From the NCBI GenBank assembly GCA_964519955.1, contig CAZFLM010000053.1, positions 1 through 49,421 on the forward strand: a DNA stretch of 49,421 nt. Reading direction: 5' to 3'. The translations under genes and the position numbers were made by a program. The stretch's first letter is position 1. Every line of letters begins with the position of its first letter. Below, one piece after another: positions 42,166-49,421 of this stretch. The notes below the pieces were generated by a model, which did no database searches, was not told where the DNA came from, and worked only from the letters and a program-made list of their open reading frames with translations. This stretch comes from CAZFLM01 sp964519955 (GTDB taxonomy: Bacteria > Armatimonadota > Chthonomonadetes > Chthonomonadales > CAJBBX01).

Positions 42166-42741
42166 ATGAAGGTTATTCTGCAGCGGGACATCCCGAAGGT
42201 GGGCAAGGGCGGCGACATCGTCACCGTCAAGGACGGGTACGCCCGCAACTACCTGTTCCCGCGTCTGTACGCCGTGGCCGCCACCGGCGGCGCTCTGCGG
42301 GAGCATGAGGCCCGTGCGAAGCGCGAGTCTGAGCGCGAGGCACGTAACGTCGGACAAGCCAAGGCCGGCGCCGACAAGATGCAGGATCTGACCCTGACGA
42401 TCATCGGCAAGGTTGGGACCGGCACCAAGCTCTACGGCTCCATCACCGCCGCCGATCTGGCGGAGGCCATCCAGAAGGAGTGCGGGGTTGCCGTAGACCG
42501 CCGCCGCATCGGTCTGGCCGACCCCATCAAGAACCTGGGCCTCTACACCGTGCCGATTCGCCTCCATACCGACTACATCGTGTCGGTGAAGGTCGATGTC
42601 GTCACGACCGAGGAGCTGGACCGCCGCCGCATCCAGGCCGAGAAGGAAGCCGAGGCCGCGCGGGTTGCCGCCGAGGCCGCTGCTGCCGCTGCCGCCGCCG
42701 AGGCCGAGAAGGCCGCCGAGGCGACCGAGGCAGCCGAGTAG
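42166..42741 (+). CDS. rplI: Ribosomal protein L9 with Ala/Glu-rich extension
   Basis: The N-terminal domain has the L9 signature: MKVILQRDIPKVGKGGDIVTVKDGYARNYLFPR. The connecting helix and C-terminal domain (ITAADLAEAIQKECGVAVDRRRI through LGLYTVPIRLH) are intact. L9 is usually near 150 residues; this one has 191, with about 40 extra residues of Ala/Glu/Arg helix (EEAEAARVAAEAAAAAA type). The start at 42166 follows GGAGAG. The downstream dnaB is the normal neighbour of rplI, though rpsF, ssb and rpsR are replaced here by mla genes. Confidence 0.96.
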   Translation: MKVILQRDIPKVGKGGDIVTVKDGYARNYLFPRLYAVAATGGALREHEARAKRESEREARNVGQAKAGADKMQDLTLTIIGKVGTGTKLYGSITAADLAEAIQKECGVAVDRRRIGLADPIKNLGLYTVPIRLHTDYIVSVKVDVVTTEELDRRRIQAEKEAEAARVAAEAAAAAAAAEAEKAAEATEAAE

Positions 42742-42763
42742 GCTGTCGGCACGTCGTCCACGT

Positions 42764-42791
42764 CGGGGAAGCGGCGCTCGCCGTTTCCCCG
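42764..42791 (+). terminator. Hairpin after rplI, possible terminator
   Basis: CGGGGAAGCGGCG pairs with CGCCGTTTCCCCG across a two-base centre, giving a stem of about 13 bp including one G-T pair. It begins 22 bases after the rplI stop, inside the 186-base rplI-dnaB gap, and is followed by a weak pyrimidine stretch. Confidence 0.55.
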
Positions 42792-42927
42792 ACCGTCTTC
42801 ATAGCTCCGCCCGGCTCGCGCTGCCGGCTGCACGCACCCACACGGCGCGGGCTCCGTTGTCGCACCCGAATGCCGCACTGACAGCACCCAACACCGGGCC
42901 GATCTGCACGACCCGAAACGCGGCGCC

Positions 42928-44406
42928 ATGGCATCCAATCCGAACGTCCCCAGAGACCGCATTCCGCCTCAGAGCCTCGAGATGGAGCAGGCCGTCCTTG
43001 GCGCCATGCTCATCGACCGGGCGGCCGTCGAGAAGGCGGCCGATATCCTCCGGACCGAGGACTTCTACCGCATCGAGCACGCGGTCATCTTCGACTCCGT
43101 CGTCGCCCTCGCGCATCGCGACCAGGCGGTCGACGTCCTCACCGTCCAGGAGCAGCTTCGCGCCCAGGACCAGCTCGAGGCCGTCGGCGGCTCCCCATAC
43201 CTGATCCACCTGACGGACACGGTGCCGGCCGCCGCGAACGCCGAGTTCTACGCGCGCGTGGTCGAGGAGAAGGCCATCCTCCGCCGCCTGCTGGATGCGT
43301 CCGGGCAGATCACGGCGCTCGCCCACAGCGAGTACGAGGAGATCCAGGAGGTCGTTGACCGCGCGGAGCGGGCCGTGTTCGGCGTGGCCCAGCGGCGGCT
43401 CGGAGCCTACTTCACCCCGATGCGCCCGCTCGTCAGCAGCGTGTTCGACGAGATCGAGAAGCGATCGGAGAACCCCGAAGCGACGACCGGACTGGCGACG
43501 CCCTTCGACGACTTCAACTATATGACGGCCGGCCTGCAGCAATCGGACCTGCTGATCCTGGCGGCCCGACCGAGTATGGGCAAGACCAGTCTGGCGCTGA
43601 CCATGGCCCAGCACGCCGCCGTCGCGAGGCAGGCCCCGGTCGCTATCTTCAGCCTCGAAATGTCGAAGGAGCAGCTCTGCCTCCGCATGATCTGCTCCGA
43701 GGCCGAGGTAGACGCGCACCGACTGCGCACCGGCATGCTGCAAGACCGTGACTGGGCCAAGGTGGGGCACGCCTGCGCCAAGCTATCCGAGGCGCCCATC
43801 TTCATCGACGACAGCCCGGACTGCTCCGTCCTTGAGATGAGGGGCAAGTGCCGGCGCCTCGCCGCGGAGGCAGGGCTGAAGCTGATCGTAGTCGACTACC
43901 TGCAGCTCATGCGCGCCCACAAGCGCACCGACAACCGCACGCAGGAGATCGGCGAGATCGCCCGCGGACTGAAGGGACTGGCCCGCGAGCTGAAGGTGCC
44001 GGTCATCGCGCTCTCGCAGCTCTCGCGCGCCGTCGAGCAGCGTGTGGACAAGCGCCCCATGCTCTCCGACCTGCGTGAATCGGGAAGCATCGAAGCGGAA
44101 GCCGACATCGTGATGTTCATCTATCGCGACGAATACTACAAGAACAAGGAGGCTGTCAGCTCGGATGATGACGGCGCCGAGTCCGCCATGCGCGAACAGG
44201 GCGTGCACAAAGTGGAGGAAGCCGAGCTGATCATAGCGAAGCAGCGCAATGGCCCGACCGGTACCGTGAAGCTGATGTTCCTGCCGCGCTACACGCGCTT
44301 CGCGAACGCGGATGACCGGTACATGGAGACACGGCACGAAGGCATGGAAGCCGACGCCGCGCCCCAGCGAGGGCGAGGCGGAGGAGGACGGCGACAGCAG
44401 CACTAG
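42928..44406 (+). CDS. dnaB: Replicative DNA helicase DnaB
   Basis: The 492-residue product has both DnaB domains. The N-terminal domain begins RIPPQSLEMEQAVLGAML. The RecA-like ATPase carries Walker A A213-RPSMGKT220 and Walker B LIVVDYLQLM, followed by the conserved ELKVPVIALSQLSRAVEQR and LRESGSIEAEADIVMFIYRDEYY. It unwinds DNA at the replication fork as a hexamer. The 30-residue Gly/Arg-rich C-terminal tail (QRGRGGGGRRQQH) is common in this phylum. The ATG at 42928 has no strong Shine-Dalgarno. Confidence 0.97.
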   Translation: MASNPNVPRDRIPPQSLEMEQAVLGAMLIDRAAVEKAADILRTEDFYRIEHAVIFDSVVALAHRDQAVDVLTVQEQLRAQDQLEAVGGSPYLIHLTDTVPAAANAEFYARVVEEKAILRRLLDASGQITALAHSEYEEIQEVVDRAERAVFGVAQRRLGAYFTPMRPLVSSVFDEIEKRSENPEATTGLATPFDDFNYMTAGLQQSDLLILAARPSMGKTSLALTMAQHAAVARQAPVAIFSLEMSKEQLCLRMICSEAEVDAHRLRTGMLQDRDWAKVGHACAKLSEAPIFIDDSPDCSVLEMRGKCRRLAAEAGLKLIVVDYLQLMRAHKRTDNRTQEIGEIARGLKGLARELKVPVIALSQLSRAVEQRVDKRPMLSDLRESGSIEAEADIVMFIYRDEYYKNKEAVSSDDDGAESAMREQGVHKVEEAELIIAKQRNGPTGTVKLMFLPRYTRFANADDRYMETRHEGMEADAAPQRGRGGGGRRQQH

Positions 44407-44610
44407 CTTAGACCGCGCACGAGGTCTCGCCGCCTTGTGGATGCTCCCCCCGCATCCGACGCGCACCCACTGCGGGACAGGACCGCGCCCTATGCGCGGC
44501 GTCCCGGCAGGCCCATCGATATGCGGTATCCCGGTGTATCGCCTTGAAGCGTGGCTGCGTAAGTATGCATGGCCGCGCCAGGCGTCCCGTACCGAACAAG
44601 GAGTTCCCCC

Positions 44611-45903
44611 GTGCGCATTCTCGTGGTTGGTGGCGGTGGGCGAGAACACGCCCTGATCTGGAAGCTCGCGCAGAGCCCGCGAGCGGAGCGCATCTACTGC
44701 GCGCCCGGCAACGCGGGCATCGCCCGTCTCGCCGAGTGCATCAACCTGAAGCCGACGGACCTCGACGGCCTGGCGAACTTCGCCCAGGCGCAGCGAGTCG
44801 ACCTCACGATAGTAGGCCCCGAAGCCCCACTGGTAGCGGGCATCGTCGACCGGTTCGAGGCGCGCGGCCTGCCGGTCTTCGGCCCGGCGACCGATCCGGC
44901 CCGCCTCGAGGGCAGCAAGTCGTTCGCAAAGGACCTCATGGTCCGCTACGGCATCCCCACGGCCGCATACCGAGCCTTCGACGTCGAGGAAGAGGCGCAT
45001 GCCTACCTCCGCGACTACTACGGGAACCTCGCCGAGAACAGCCCGCGCCTGGTGGTGAAGGCGGACGGGATCGCCGCCGGCAAAGGCGTCGTCGTCGTCG
45101 ACACGCAGGACGAGGCGCACCTGGCCGTCCGGCGCATGATGGGCGATCGCATCTTCGGCGCGGCGGGCGACCGCGTGATCATCGAGGAATGCCTCGAGGG
45201 CGAGGAGGTCAGCATCATGGCCTTCACCGACGGCGAGGCGGTCGTCCCGATGCCCCCGGCGCAGGATCACAAGCGCGTGTTCGACAACGACGGCGGCCCC
45301 AACACGGGCGGCATGGGCGCCTACTCCCCCGTGCCCTGCGCCCCTCCCACCGTCACGCACGAGGCGCTGGAGACCGTGCTGAAGCCGGCCGTCGCCGCCG
45401 TGCGCGACCTGGGCATCCCGTACAAGGGCGTGCTCTACGCCGGCCTGATGCTGACGCCCAAGGGCATGAAGGTGCTGGAGTTCAACTGCCGGTTCGGCGA
45501 CCCCGAAACCCAGGCCATCATCCCGCTCCTCGAGTCGGACCTCGTCGACGTGATCGACACGGCGGTGAACTGCTGCCTCGAGCAGGTCGAGGTGAAGTGG
45601 CGGCGCGAGGCGGCCGTGAGCGTGGTGGCGGCGTCCGGCGGCTACCCGGGCGACTACACCACCGGCAAGCTCATCGAGGGCCTCGACAAGGCCGCCGCGT
45701 CGGAGGGATGCGCCGTGTTCCATGCGGGCACCCGCGAGGCGAACGGGCAGTACCTGACCGACGGCGGCCGGGTCCTCGCGGTCACCGGTTTGGGCGCCGA
45801 CATCGCCGAGGCCAAGGCCCGCGCCTACGCCGGCATGTCGCACATCAAGTTCGAGGGTATCCACTACCGCACCGACATCGCCCACCGCGCCCTGGGCGAA
45901 TAG
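44611..45903 (+). CDS. purD: Phosphoribosylamine--glycine ligase (GAR synthetase)
   Basis: The 430-residue product is a full-length PurD of the ATP-grasp family, which joins glycine to phosphoribosylamine in purine synthesis. Visible motifs are ILVVGGGGREHAL, GPEAPLVAGIVDRFEA, KADGIAAGKGVVV, EECLEGEEVSIMAFTDG, DNDGGPNTGGMGAYSP and EFNCRFGDPETQ. The start is the GTG at 44611, preceded at seven bases by AAGGAG; an in-frame ATG at 44569 would add 14 residues outside the family. The 204-base gap after dnaB shows no other feature. No other pur genes lie nearby. Confidence 0.97.
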   Translation: MRILVVGGGGREHALIWKLAQSPRAERIYCAPGNAGIARLAECINLKPTDLDGLANFAQAQRVDLTIVGPEAPLVAGIVDRFEARGLPVFGPATDPARLEGSKSFAKDLMVRYGIPTAAYRAFDVEEEAHAYLRDYYGNLAENSPRLVVKADGIAAGKGVVVVDTQDEAHLAVRRMMGDRIFGAAGDRVIIEECLEGEEVSIMAFTDGEAVVPMPPAQDHKRVFDNDGGPNTGGMGAYSPVPCAPPTVTHEALETVLKPAVAAVRDLGIPYKGVLYAGLMLTPKGMKVLEFNCRFGDPETQAIIPLLESDLVDVIDTAVNCCLEQVEVKWRREAAVSVVAASGGYPGDYTTGKLIEGLDKAAASEGCAVFHAGTREANGQYLTDGGRVLAVTGLGADIAEAKARAYAGMSHIKFEGIHYRTDIAHRALGE

Positions 45904-45913
45904 GGCGCAAGGC

Positions 45914-45958
45914 AGCCAGAAGCCAGAAGCGGCGCAGCGCCGCTTCTGGCTTCTGGCT
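45914..45958. repeat. Perfect 22-bp inverted repeat after purD, terminator-like
   Basis: AGCCAGAAGCCAGAAGCGGCGC, one A, then its exact reverse complement. It starts ten bases after the purD stop and is built from the CAGAAGC/GCTTCTG heptad. There is no T-run, so its role as terminator is uncertain. Confidence 0.85.
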
Positions 45959-45983
45959 TCTGACTACTCGCTACTCGCTACCC
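45942..45983. repeat. Heptanucleotide array before the URO-D-like gene
   Basis: Six consecutive 7-bp units are present: GCTTCTG three times, then ACTACTC, GCTACTC and GCTACCC. The first units overlap the right arm of the 22-bp inverted repeat. The array ends 15 bases before the next start codon. Confidence 0.8.
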
Positions 45984-45998
45984 CCACAAGGACCCGCC

Positions 45999-47075
45999 AT
46001 GCCCAGAACCGAGCTGACCTCCCACGAGCGCTTCCTGCGGATGTTCCAGCACAAGGAGGCCGACCGAGTCCCCATCATCGACGGCCCCTGGGGCGCCACC
46101 ATCGAGCGGTGGCAGAGCGAGGGAATGCCGGCGGGGATGAGCTTCGTCGACTACTTCGGCCTCGACAAGGTGGCCCACGTCGGCGCCGACATCAGCCCGC
46201 GGTACCCGAGCCAGGTCATCGAGCAGACCGACGAGTACACGGTTCACACGACCTCCTACGGCGCGACACTGAAGGACTGGAAGCACGCGGGCGGAGTGCC
46301 GGAGTTCCTCGACTTCACCATCAAGGACCCGGACTCGTGGCGCGAGGCCAAGGCGCGCATGACGCCCAGCCGCGACCGCGTCGACTGGAACTACCTGAAG
46401 GCCAACTACGCGAAGTGGCGCGAGGAAGGCTACTGGATCAACGGCGGCCTGTGGTTCGGTTTCGACATCACCCACTCCTGGACGGTCGGCACGACACGCG
46501 TGCTGCTCGCGCTGGTCGAGGACCCGGAGTGGATGATGGACATGTTCAGCCACTTCCTGGAGACCGGCCTGGCGATGCTGGACATGATCTGGGACGAGGG
46601 CTACCACTTCGACGCGATCATGTGGCCGGACGACATGGGCTACAAGCACAGCCAGTTCTTCTCCGCGCGCACCTATCGCAAGGTCCTGAAGCCGTACCAC
46701 CAGCGCGCCGTGGAATGGGCGCACTCCAAGGGCCTCTACGCCCACCTGCATTCCTGCGGCGACGTGAACCCGTTCGTGCCGGACCTCGTGGAGATCGGCA
46801 TGGACGCGCTGAACCCGCTCGAGGTCAAGGCCGGCATGGACCCCGTCGCGCTGAAGCAGAAGTACGGCGACAAGCTCGTGCTGCACGGCGGCATCAACGC
46901 GGTGCTCTGGGACGACATGGACGCGATCGAGGAAGAGATGCGCCGCGTCATGCCCGTCCTGAAGCAGAACGGCGGCTACATCTTCTCCTCCGACCACTCC
47001 GTCCCGTCGAGCGTCAGCCTGGAGGGCTTCCGGCACATCACCGACCTGGCGAAGGAGCTCGGGAGTTACGAGTAG
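45999..47075 (+). CDS. URO-D/MtaA-superfamily protein, full length
   Basis: The 358-residue product has the uroporphyrinogen decarboxylase-like barrel. Start RTELTSHERFLRMFQHKEADRVPI is typical of the non-haem branch. The zinc-type site HLHSCGDVNPFVPDLVEIGMDALNPLE matches MtaA-like corrinoid methyltransferases, and GGYIFSSDHSVPSSVSLEGF closes the barrel. A role in methyl transfer from a methoxylated or methylated compound is plausible, but no corrinoid protein is encoded nearby, and in this phylum such genes often sit near sugar-catabolic ones. The start at 45999 follows AAGGA. It is a paralogue of the partial gene at 2-406. Confidence 0.9.
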   Translation: MPRTELTSHERFLRMFQHKEADRVPIIDGPWGATIERWQSEGMPAGMSFVDYFGLDKVAHVGADISPRYPSQVIEQTDEYTVHTTSYGATLKDWKHAGGVPEFLDFTIKDPDSWREAKARMTPSRDRVDWNYLKANYAKWREEGYWINGGLWFGFDITHSWTVGTTRVLLALVEDPEWMMDMFSHFLETGLAMLDMIWDEGYHFDAIMWPDDMGYKHSQFFSARTYRKVLKPYHQRAVEWAHSKGLYAHLHSCGDVNPFVPDLVEIGMDALNPLEVKAGMDPVALKQKYGDKLVLHGGINAVLWDDMDAIEEEMRRVMPVLKQNGGYIFSSDHSVPSSVSLEGFRHITDLAKELGSYE

Positions 47076-47100
47076 CCGCGGCGACGTCAACGGCTTGTTC

Positions 47101-47121
47101 CACCACGGAGACACAGAGAGC
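47101..47121. repeat. CACCACGGAGACACAGAG family repeat, inverted copy
   Basis: CACCACGGAGACACAGAGAGC is the exact reverse complement of a 21-base part of both downstream 53-bp repeats. With them it forms inverted flanks in the 349-base gap before the GxxExxY gene; no gene was seen in that gap. Confidence 0.85.
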
Positions 47122-47259
47122 ACTGAGGGGGCACAGAGAAGGGCAACTGAGAGGAACGGCGGGGAAGAGCCAATGGGAGTGCACGGTGCGGACTATCCGC
47201 CAGAGAGGCGCAGTGGATGCGCCGAAGGCCCCCACGCGAAGCCGGCGCATACGTCTCCT

Positions 47260-47312
47260 CCGTTCTCTGTGCGACCTCCGCGCTCTCTGTGTCTCCGTGG
47301 TGAGAGCGACGT
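47260..47312. repeat. 53-bp direct repeat, first copy
   Basis: The 53 bases from CCGTTCTCTGTGCGACC to GAGAGCGACGT are identical to 47336-47388. They contain GCTCTCTGTGTCTCCGTGGTG, complementary to 47101-47121. A 23-base spacer separates the two copies. Confidence 0.9.
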
Positions 47313-47335
47313 GGCGTCTGCGGACGTCCACTCCG

Positions 47336-47388
47336 CCGTTCTCTGTGCGACCTCCGCGCTCTCTGTGTCTCCGTGGTGAGAGCGACGT
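47336..47388. repeat. 53-bp direct repeat, second copy
   Basis: Identical to 47260-47312. It is followed by GACGTTGACGTTGGCCTTGACGTTGG; the CTTGACGTTGG part (47399-47409) recurs after the GxxExxY gene at 47862-47872, so the gene lies between short direct repeats. Confidence 0.9.
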
Positions 47389-47424
47389 TGACGTTGGCCT
47401 TGACGTTGGTGATGGAGGAACGCG

Positions 47425-47817
47425 ATGGATCGTGGCCAGGAAGCCGCGTCTGACGTCGCACTCACCGAGCGCATCATCGGCTGCGCGATCGCCGTGCATC
47501 GTGCGCTCGGCCCTGGCCTCCTCGAATCGGCGTACGAGGAATGCCTGTACTTTGAGTTGCGGTCGGCCGACATCCCACATGCTCGCCAGGTTCCGCTCCC
47601 AGTCGTCTACAAGGGCTTGCCGCTCGACTGCGCGTACCGACTTGACCTCGTGGTTGCGGGCGCCGGCGTCGTCGAACTCAAGGCTGTGGACACAGTCCTG
47701 CCGATCCGCGAAGCCCAACTCCTCACCTAGCTCCGCCTCTCCGGCATCCACACGGGTCTCCTCCTGAACTTCAACGTCGAGGTCCTCAAGGACGGCATCC
47801 GCCGCTTCGTCCTCTGA
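47425..47817 (+). pseudogene. GxxExxY-family (PDDEXK_3) gene interrupted by an amber stop
   Basis: The frame starts at ATG 47425 after GGAGG and gives LTERIIGCAIAVHRALGPGLLESAYEECL, the GxxExxY signature. Nuclease-type residues follow in YRLDLVV (Asp) and VELKAV (Glu, Lys). After EAQLLT a TAG (47728-47730) stops translation. The same frame continues LRLSGIHTGLLLNFNVEVLKDGIRRFVL to TGA 47817, which is the normal family C-terminus; the stop replaces the usual Tyr codon. The full form would be 130 residues. It is either a decaying gene or read through at the amber codon. The family is often found beside these same CACCACGGAGACACAGAG-type repeats. Confidence 0.88.
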
Positions 47818-47832
47818 TCACGATCGGCTGGC

Positions 47833-47858
47833 GGCTTGTCTCACCACGGAGACAAGCC
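47833..47858. repeat. Hairpin after the GxxExxY gene containing a repeat fragment
   Basis: GGCTTGTCTC, loop ACCACG, then GAGACAAGCC form a perfect 10-bp stem. Its CACCACGGAGACA core is shared with the upstream repeats at 47101. It lies 15 bases after the extended GxxExxY frame, with CTTGACGTTGG just beyond. Apart from this, 47818-47962 shows nothing. Confidence 0.8.
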
Positions 47859-47962
47859 GCCCTTGACGTTGGCGAGCGCGATTCCGCCGGATGCACAGGA
47901 CTTCGCGGGCTGGCGGCGAACAACCTGACGATGCCGCTCCACCAGCGAGGTAACACGCCATC

Positions 47963-49421
47963 ATGAGATGCAGACCAGTCGGACGCCGGACAGCCGTTGC
48001 CGCCGCCGTACTTTCGATAGCCGCTCAAGGAGGTCGTGCCGTGCCGAAGACGAACATCCCCGCAGCCGAGGTGCAGGACGCCATCATGGCCTCGCCGGCG
48101 GAAGTGCAGCGCATGGACGCGTGGGTCCGCGAAGCGTTCCTCGGCACTGCGCCCAGCAACCGCATCGCCCTCACCGTGCGCCGCCAGGACCACAGCGTCC
48201 TGCAGTTCGGGCGCTCCTGCATCGATACCCCGCTGACCATCGGCCAGAAGCCCTTCAAGCGCGGCCTGGGCACGCACTCTGTCAGCGAGATCGCGGTGGC
48301 GCTGCCGGACAACGCGAAGCGCTTCGAGGCGCAGGTGGGCGTCGACAACAACTCCGACACGGGCGGGTGCCGCGGATCGGCGACGTTCTCGGTCGAGGTC
48401 GGGGGCCGCGAGGCGTTCAAGTCCGGCGTGTGCAAGGGCGGCGAGGCGCCGGTGGCCGTGTCGGTGGACATCCCGGCGGGCGCGAAGGAGCTGGTGCTCA
48501 AGGTCGGCGACGCGGGCGACGGCCCGGCGTGCGACCAGGCCGATTGGGCCGACGCCAGGCTGATCCTGGCCGATGGCAAGGCCGCGTACCTCGACGACAA
48601 GCAGCTCGACGTGCTGATCGCCGCCTCGGCCCCGCCCTTCTCGTTCAAGTACGGCGGCGTGCCGAGCGCCGAGCTGCTGCCCACGTGGAACCGCACGGCG
48701 ACCGCGGAGCGCGCTGCCGACCGCACCATCCACCACATCCGTTGGACGGACCCGAAGACCGGCCTCATCGTCGGCGCCACCGTCTCCGTGTTCAAGCAGT
48801 ACCCCGCAGCCGACTGGGTGCTCACGTTCGAGAACGGGGGCAGTGCCGATACGCCGATCATCGAGGACATCCAGGCGGTCGACGTCAAGCTGCGCAGCGG
48901 CTACGCCAACCGCGCCCTGACGATCCACCAGCTCCACGGCGACGACTGCAGCGAGCGCTCCTTCACCCCGGTGCGCACGGATGTGGAGGCCGGCAAGAGC
49001 TACCGCATGGCCCCGACGGGCGGGCGCCCCTCCTCCATGAGCGCGTTCCCGTGGTGGAACATGGAGTACGCCGGCCAGGGCTGCATCGCCGCCATCGGCT
49101 GGACCGGGCAGTGGGCGGCCTCGTTCGAGCGCACCGGCAACGGCCCCGGCCTCCTGCAGGCTGGGATGGAGAAGACGCACCTGCTGCTGCACGCGGGCGA
49201 GAAGATCCGCACGCCGCGCGCCCTGCTGATGCCGTGGGACGGCGACAAGCTCGCGGCGCACATCCGCTTCCGCCGCCTCGTCATGTTCCACTACGCGCCG
49301 AAGCTGAACGGCAAGCCGGCGTGGCTCCCGCTCAACCTGCAGACCTTCGATCGCTACGTGAGCCGGCCCGGTTGGGCAACGGAGAAGGGGCAGCTCGACT
49401 ACGTGAAGATGGCGGGCCAGA
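47963..49421 (+). CDS. Secreted NPCBM-domain alpha-galactosidase-like protein (3' end outside window)
   Basis: The frame runs open to the window end (486 codons). MRCRPVGRRTAVAAAVLSIAAQGGRA looks like a signal peptide, so ATG 47963 is preferred. However, a GTG at 48041 has a much stronger Shine-Dalgarno (AAGGAGG at seven bases) and would give a form without the signal. Residues about 75-200 form an NPCBM domain (KRGLGTHSVSEIAVALPDNA through DQADWADARLILADG). The rest aligns with the N-terminal sandwich of the GH36 enzyme at 25071-27065: WTDPKTGLIVGATVSV, FENGGSADTPIIEDI, PTGGRPSSMSAFPWWNMEY, AAIGWTGQWAASFER. The catalytic barrel is beyond the window. Confidence 0.88.
   Translation, partial: MRCRPVGRRTAVAAAVLSIAAQGGRAVPKTNIPAAEVQDAIMASPAEVQRMDAWVREAFLGTAPSNRIALTVRRQDHSVLQFGRSCIDTPLTIGQKPFKRGLGTHSVSEIAVALPDNAKRFEAQVGVDNNSDTGGCRGSATFSVEVGGREAFKSGVCKGGEAPVAVSVDIPAGAKELVLKVGDAGDGPACDQADWADARLILADGKAAYLDDKQLDVLIAASAPPFSFKYGGVPSAELLPTWNRTATAERAADRTIHHIRWTDPKTGLIVGATVSVFKQYPAADWVLTFENGGSADTPIIEDIQAVDVKLRSGYANRALTIHQLHGDDCSERSFTPVRTDVEAGKSYRMAPTGGRPSSMSAFPWWNMEYAGQGCIAAIGWTGQWAASFERTGNGPGLLQAGMEKTHLLLHAGEKIRTPRALLMPWDGDKLAAHIRFRRLVMFHYAPKLNGKPAWLPLNLQTFDRYVSRPGWATEKGQLDYVKMAGQ

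Noticed and set aside
47095..47400. CRISPR array suggested by repeated 53-bp units
   Set aside because: There are only two direct copies with one short spacer, an inverted partial copy, and no cas genes; the repeat is a known interspersed type.

Overview
The window is GC-rich DNA, probably from a diderm bacterium of the Armatimonadota or a close relative. That is an inference. It rests on two pseudopilins carrying the ILFPVFARARE-type N-terminus common in that phylum, on many secreted carbohydrate-related proteins, and on Mla-type lipid transport and EmrA-type adaptor genes that imply an outer membrane. Genes lie on both strands in short operons. Start codons are ATG or GTG, and several good sigma-A promoters can be read directly.

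Layout. 1-549: the end of a URO-D/MtaA-like gene, then tRNA-Lys(CUU) with its own promoter. 677-4611 (minus): a tetR-emrA-emrB-type drug efflux operon with a candidate operator and a heptanucleotide array. 4805-9623: a glycyl radical enzyme, a secreted protein built of PPC-like repeats, and a D-aminopeptidase on the opposite strand. 9929-20091 (plus): a run of mainly exported proteins (a large unknown protein, a lipoprotein, a BNR sialidase-like protein, a GH29 fucosidase with a discoidin domain, a phosphodiesterase-like protein) plus a cysteine desulfidase/serine dehydratase-like Fe-S enzyme. 20117-22526 (minus): two nearly identical pseudopilin genes, each with the same promoter, leader and terminator arrangement. 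22523-27065 (minus): a cluster with a GH36 alpha-galactosidase, an ankyrin protein, a small membrane protein and an OPA-type transporter. 27435-38983: mixed small units, including a tandem pair of LolA-like/NTF2-like proteins, an enolase-superfamily enzyme, a MarR regulator, an ankyrin protein and a beta-lactamase-fold hydrolase. 39045-45903: a core block of mlaE-mlaF-mlaD, rplI, dnaB and purD. 45999-49421: a second URO-D/MtaA-like gene, a repeat-flanked GxxExxY gene broken by an amber stop, and the start of an NPCBM alpha-galactosidase.

How it fits together. The secreted glycosidases, sialidase-like protein, OPA transporter and pseudopilins suggest a polymer-degrading heterotroph. The glycyl radical enzyme and the [4Fe-4S] desulfidase suggest at least some low-oxygen metabolism. 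No phage, transposase or CRISPR array was seen. The non-coding DNA is unusually structured: heptanucleotide arrays at three sites (two of them at promoters), a dispersed 27-bp hairpin repeat, a paired G/C-run inverted repeat, and the CACCACGGAGACACAGAG family around the GxxExxY gene. The most interesting items are the duplicated pseudopilin cassettes with a conserved leader, the heptad array that supplies the -35 box of an apparently leaderless mlaE, and the nonsense-interrupted GxxExxY element.
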